Shown: piece after piece, positions 62,390 through 64,000 of the stretch
Position numbering within the stretch: position 1 is the stretch's first letter
Layout of the letters: the number at the start of each line of letters is the position of its first letter
NCBI RefSeq assembly: GCF_034377145.1
Contig: NZ_CP139707.1
Location: 186,001 to 250,000, forward strand
DNA: 64,000 bases
Origin: Sulfitobacter sp. OXR-159
Lineage (GTDB): Bacteria; Pseudomonadota; Alphaproteobacteria; Rhodobacterales; Rhodobacteraceae
Direction: 5' to 3'
Made by a program: the position numbers and the translations under genes
Notes under the pieces: model-generated
Seen by the model: only the letters and a program-made list of their open reading frames with translations
What the model was told of the DNA's origin: nothing
The model's database searches: none

Positions 62390-62983
62390 ATGCGTCAAGA
62401 CGAACACACGTTGGCCTATCTGCTCGACAGTATGGAGCGCGCGGCAGAGAAGGAGACGGTGTCGATCAACGATGTGCTGCATGAGATCGGCGACCGTTCC
62501 ATCACACCGCTGATCCTGATTGTCGCCTTGCTGCTGGTCTCGCCCCTGTCGGGAATCCCCGGCGTCTCGACCCTAGCGGCGGTGACGATCATCCTTTTGG
62601 CGGTGCAAGCCGTTACCGGGCGGCGCAGGCTTTGGATGCCGCAGTTTCTGTTGCGGCGCGAAGTGGCGGGCCATCGGTTAAGCGGCTGCGTCCGCTTTTT
62701 GCGCCGTCCCTGCGCCTTTGTCGACGGGCGCTGCAAGCCGCGTCTTCAGTTCCTCACCACCGGCCCGATGCGGTTCATCACGCTTGTTGTGGTCACGATC
62801 ATCCCGCTCGGCTGGCCCTTTATGGAGGTCTTGCCGATGATGTCGTCGCTCGGCGCTGGCACTGTGGCGCTTCTGGTTTTCGGCCTTTTCACCCGCGACG
62901 GGCTGTTCGTGCTGTTGGGCTATCTCTGCGTGGCGATCACGCTGGTCGCGGGCGCCCTGCTGGTGCTGACCGCCACCAGTTAG
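62390..62983 (+). CDS. ExoD-family exopolysaccharide synthesis protein
   Basis: This 197-residue membrane protein of the ExoD family, named for a Sinorhizobium gene needed for exopolysaccharide and nodule invasion, has no known biochemical activity. A soluble N-terminal part (about 1-35) is followed by hydrophobic helices [34 protein letters not shown] (read in parts), then a basic central loop ([15 protein letters not shown]) and two more helices. It ends with TAG at 62981-62983, overlapping the convergent dxs stop by three bases inside TTAG. Confidence 0.85.
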   Translation: MRQDEHTLAYLLDSMERAAEKETVSINDVLHEIGDRSITPLILIVALLLVSPLSGIPGVSTLAAVTIILLAVQAVTGRRRLWMPQFLLRREVAGHRLSGCVRFLRRPCAFVDGRCKPRLQFLTTGPMRFITLVVVTIIPLGWPFMEVLPMMSSLGAGTVALLVFGLFTRDGLFVLLGYLCVAITLVAGALLVLTATS

Positions 62984-64000
62984 GCGCGCTGCGCGTCCAG
63001 ATCGCCGATGCCGAGCACCTCAAGCACTTTGGCGATGATCTGTTCAGCGTTCATCCCCGCCACGGCGTACATATCCGCCGGGCTGGCCTGATCGATGAAA
63101 GTATCGGGCAGCACCATGGAGCGGAACTTAAGCCCCTTATCAAAGACCGCCTCATCGGCAAGCAGTTGCGCCACATGGCTGCCAAAGCCGCCTACGGCAC
63201 CCTCTTCGATGGTGATGAGCGCTTCGTGGTCTGCGGCCAGTTTCAGGATCATGTCGCGGTCCAGCGGCTTGGCAAAACGCGCATCGGCGATGGTGGGGGT
63301 GATGCCCTTGGCGCTAAGCTGTTCGGCGGCTTTCTCGACTTCTTCGAGCCGCGTGCCAAAGGACAAGAGCGCAACCTTGCTGCCTTCCCGGATCATCCGG
63401 CCCTTGCCGATTTCCAGTGGCGTGCCGCGCTCTGGCATCTCGACCCCGCGCCCCTCGCCGCGCGGATAGCGGAAGGCGATAGGCCCATCGTTATGGGCAG
63501 CGGCGGTGGCGACCATATGGCGCAACTCGGCTTCATCGGCGGCGGCCATCACCACGAAACCCGGCAGGTTGGCAAGGAAAGCCACATCAAATGCGCCCGC
63601 GTGGGTTGGCCCATCGGCCCCCACCAGCCCGGCGCGGTCGATTGCGAAACGCACCGGCAGGCGCTGGATCGCGACGTCATGCACGACTTGGTCGTAACCG
63701 CGTTGTAGGAAGGTGGAATACATCGCGCAGAAGGGTTTCATCCCCGCCGCCGCCAGCCCCGCGCAAAAGGTCACGCCGTGCTGTTCGGCGATGCCCACGT
63801 CGAAACAGCGGCTGGGGTAGCGTTCGGCAAAAAGATCCAGCCCTGTGCCATCGGGCATCGCTGCGGTCACGGCGCAGATCTTGTCGTCCTCGGCGGCCTC
63901 GGCCAGCAGGCTGTCGGCGAAAACGCGGGTATAGCTGGGTGCATTGGAGGGGGCTTTCTTTTGCTCGCCCGTAACCACGTTGAACTTGGCCGTGGCATGG
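62980..64000 (-). CDS. dxs: 1-deoxy-D-xylulose-5-phosphate synthase, C-terminal part (cut by edge)
   Basis: Dxs makes deoxyxylulose 5-phosphate from pyruvate and glyceraldehyde 3-phosphate for isoprenoids, thiamine and pyridoxal. About 339 codons are inside the window: the transketolase pyrimidine-binding domain ([32 protein letters not shown] with the catalytic Glu, [17 protein letters not shown]) and the C-terminal domain ([19 protein letters not shown]). The TPP pyrophosphate-binding N-terminal half lies beyond position 64000. It needs TPP, whose uptake genes thiBPQ are in this window. Confidence 0.96.
   Translation of the reverse strand, partial: HATAKFNVVTGEQKKAPSNAPSYTRVFADSLLAEAAEDDKICAVTAAMPDGTGLDLFAERYPSRCFDVGIAEQHGVTFCAGLAAAGMKPFCAMYSTFLQRGYDQVVHDVAIQRLPVRFAIDRAGLVGADGPTHAGAFDVAFLANLPGFVVMAAADEAELRHMVATAAAHNDGPIAFRYPRGEGRGVEMPERGTPLEIGKGRMIREGSKVALLSFGTRLEEVEKAAEQLSAKGITPTIADARFAKPLDRDMILKLAADHEALITIEEGAVGGFGSHVAQLLADEAVFDKGLKFRSMVLPDTFIDQASPADMYAVAGMNAEQIIAKVLEVLGIGDLDAQRA

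Overview
The window reads as about 64 kb of chromosome from a marine alphaproteobacterium of the Rhodobacteraceae (Roseobacter group). I infer this from several things. Coding is dense and GC-rich, with many ATGA stop/start overlaps. The fbc/pet operon encodes a cytochrome c1 with a long acidic N-terminal insert, as in Paracoccus. The order rnd-kdsD-lptC-lptA(-lptB) is typical of the group, and there are type II (RibH2) lumazine synthase, FzlA-like/QueG and YjbH/YjbF/ExoD exopolysaccharide genes. I see no phage, transposase, CRISPR array or plasmid functions; this looks like core genome with one polysaccharide locus of more accessory character.

Layout. 1-2.7 kb (-): LPS transport and Kdo precursor genes behind ribonuclease D. 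2.8-10.5 kb (-): a phenylacetate degradation operon read as thiolase-paaA-B-C-D-E-Z-X, with the repressor gene last and a candidate operator before the first gene. 10.8-13.5 kb (-): cobO, an EamA transporter and aroC. 13.6-16.9 kb (+): a TPP riboswitch and thiBPQ. 16.9-17.6 kb (-): an FMN riboswitch and ribH2, which shares its stop codon region with thiQ. 17.7-18.9 kb (+): a PaiB-like FMN-binding protein and a GST-like protein. 19.1-22.5 kb (+): petABC. 22.7-24.8 kb (-): mtaB and dapF. tRNA-Lys(UUU) follows at 24.9 kb. 25.0-29.4 kb (-): a polyamine-type ABC transporter. 29.6-31.5 kb (+): an FSP1/AIF-like flavoprotein, a 59-residue unknown protein and a lone receiver domain. tRNA-Leu(CAG) (-) lies at 31.6 kb. 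31.9-33.6 kb (+): an NDUFA9-like protein and uppP. 33.8-40.7 kb (+): a glutamate synthase operon with two tandem GFA-family genes inserted between gltD and gltB. 40.9-46.2 kb (+): an SGNH lipoprotein, mtgA, fzlA-like, queG and a lone hydantoinase A. 46.2-52.2 kb (-): msrA/msrB, an EamA transporter, HU, AMP nucleosidase and adenine deaminase. 52.3-63.0 kb (mostly +): the polysaccharide locus (glycosyltransferase, Wza-like lipoprotein, epimerase, priming sugar transferase, CapD/PglF-like dehydratase, YjbH, YjbF, epimerase, ExoD). The 3' part of dxs (-) ends the window.

How the parts work together. The paa genes encode ring epoxidation (PaaABCDE), ring opening and aldehyde oxidation (PaaZ) and a beta-oxidation thiolase. 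The CoA ligase (PaaK), the PaaG isomerase and PaaF/PaaH are not here and must lie elsewhere. Two classical riboswitches, for TPP and FMN, sit 3.8 kb apart and control uptake of one cofactor and synthesis of another. The ade-amn pair would take AMP to hypoxanthine by way of adenine. KdsD, Lpt, UppP, MtgA and FzlA all serve the envelope.

Points most worth a second look: the gltD-GFA-GFA-gltB arrangement, the Ala/Glu/Pro-rich domain in cytochrome c1, a dispersed intergenic repeat at 40.8 and 48.2 kb, a 16-bp perfect inverted repeat at 22.6 kb, strong hairpins inside the ribH2 coding end, a candidate paa operator, and the hybrid make-up of the polysaccharide locus. No database search was possible. 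All assignments rest on reading motifs, lengths and neighbours.
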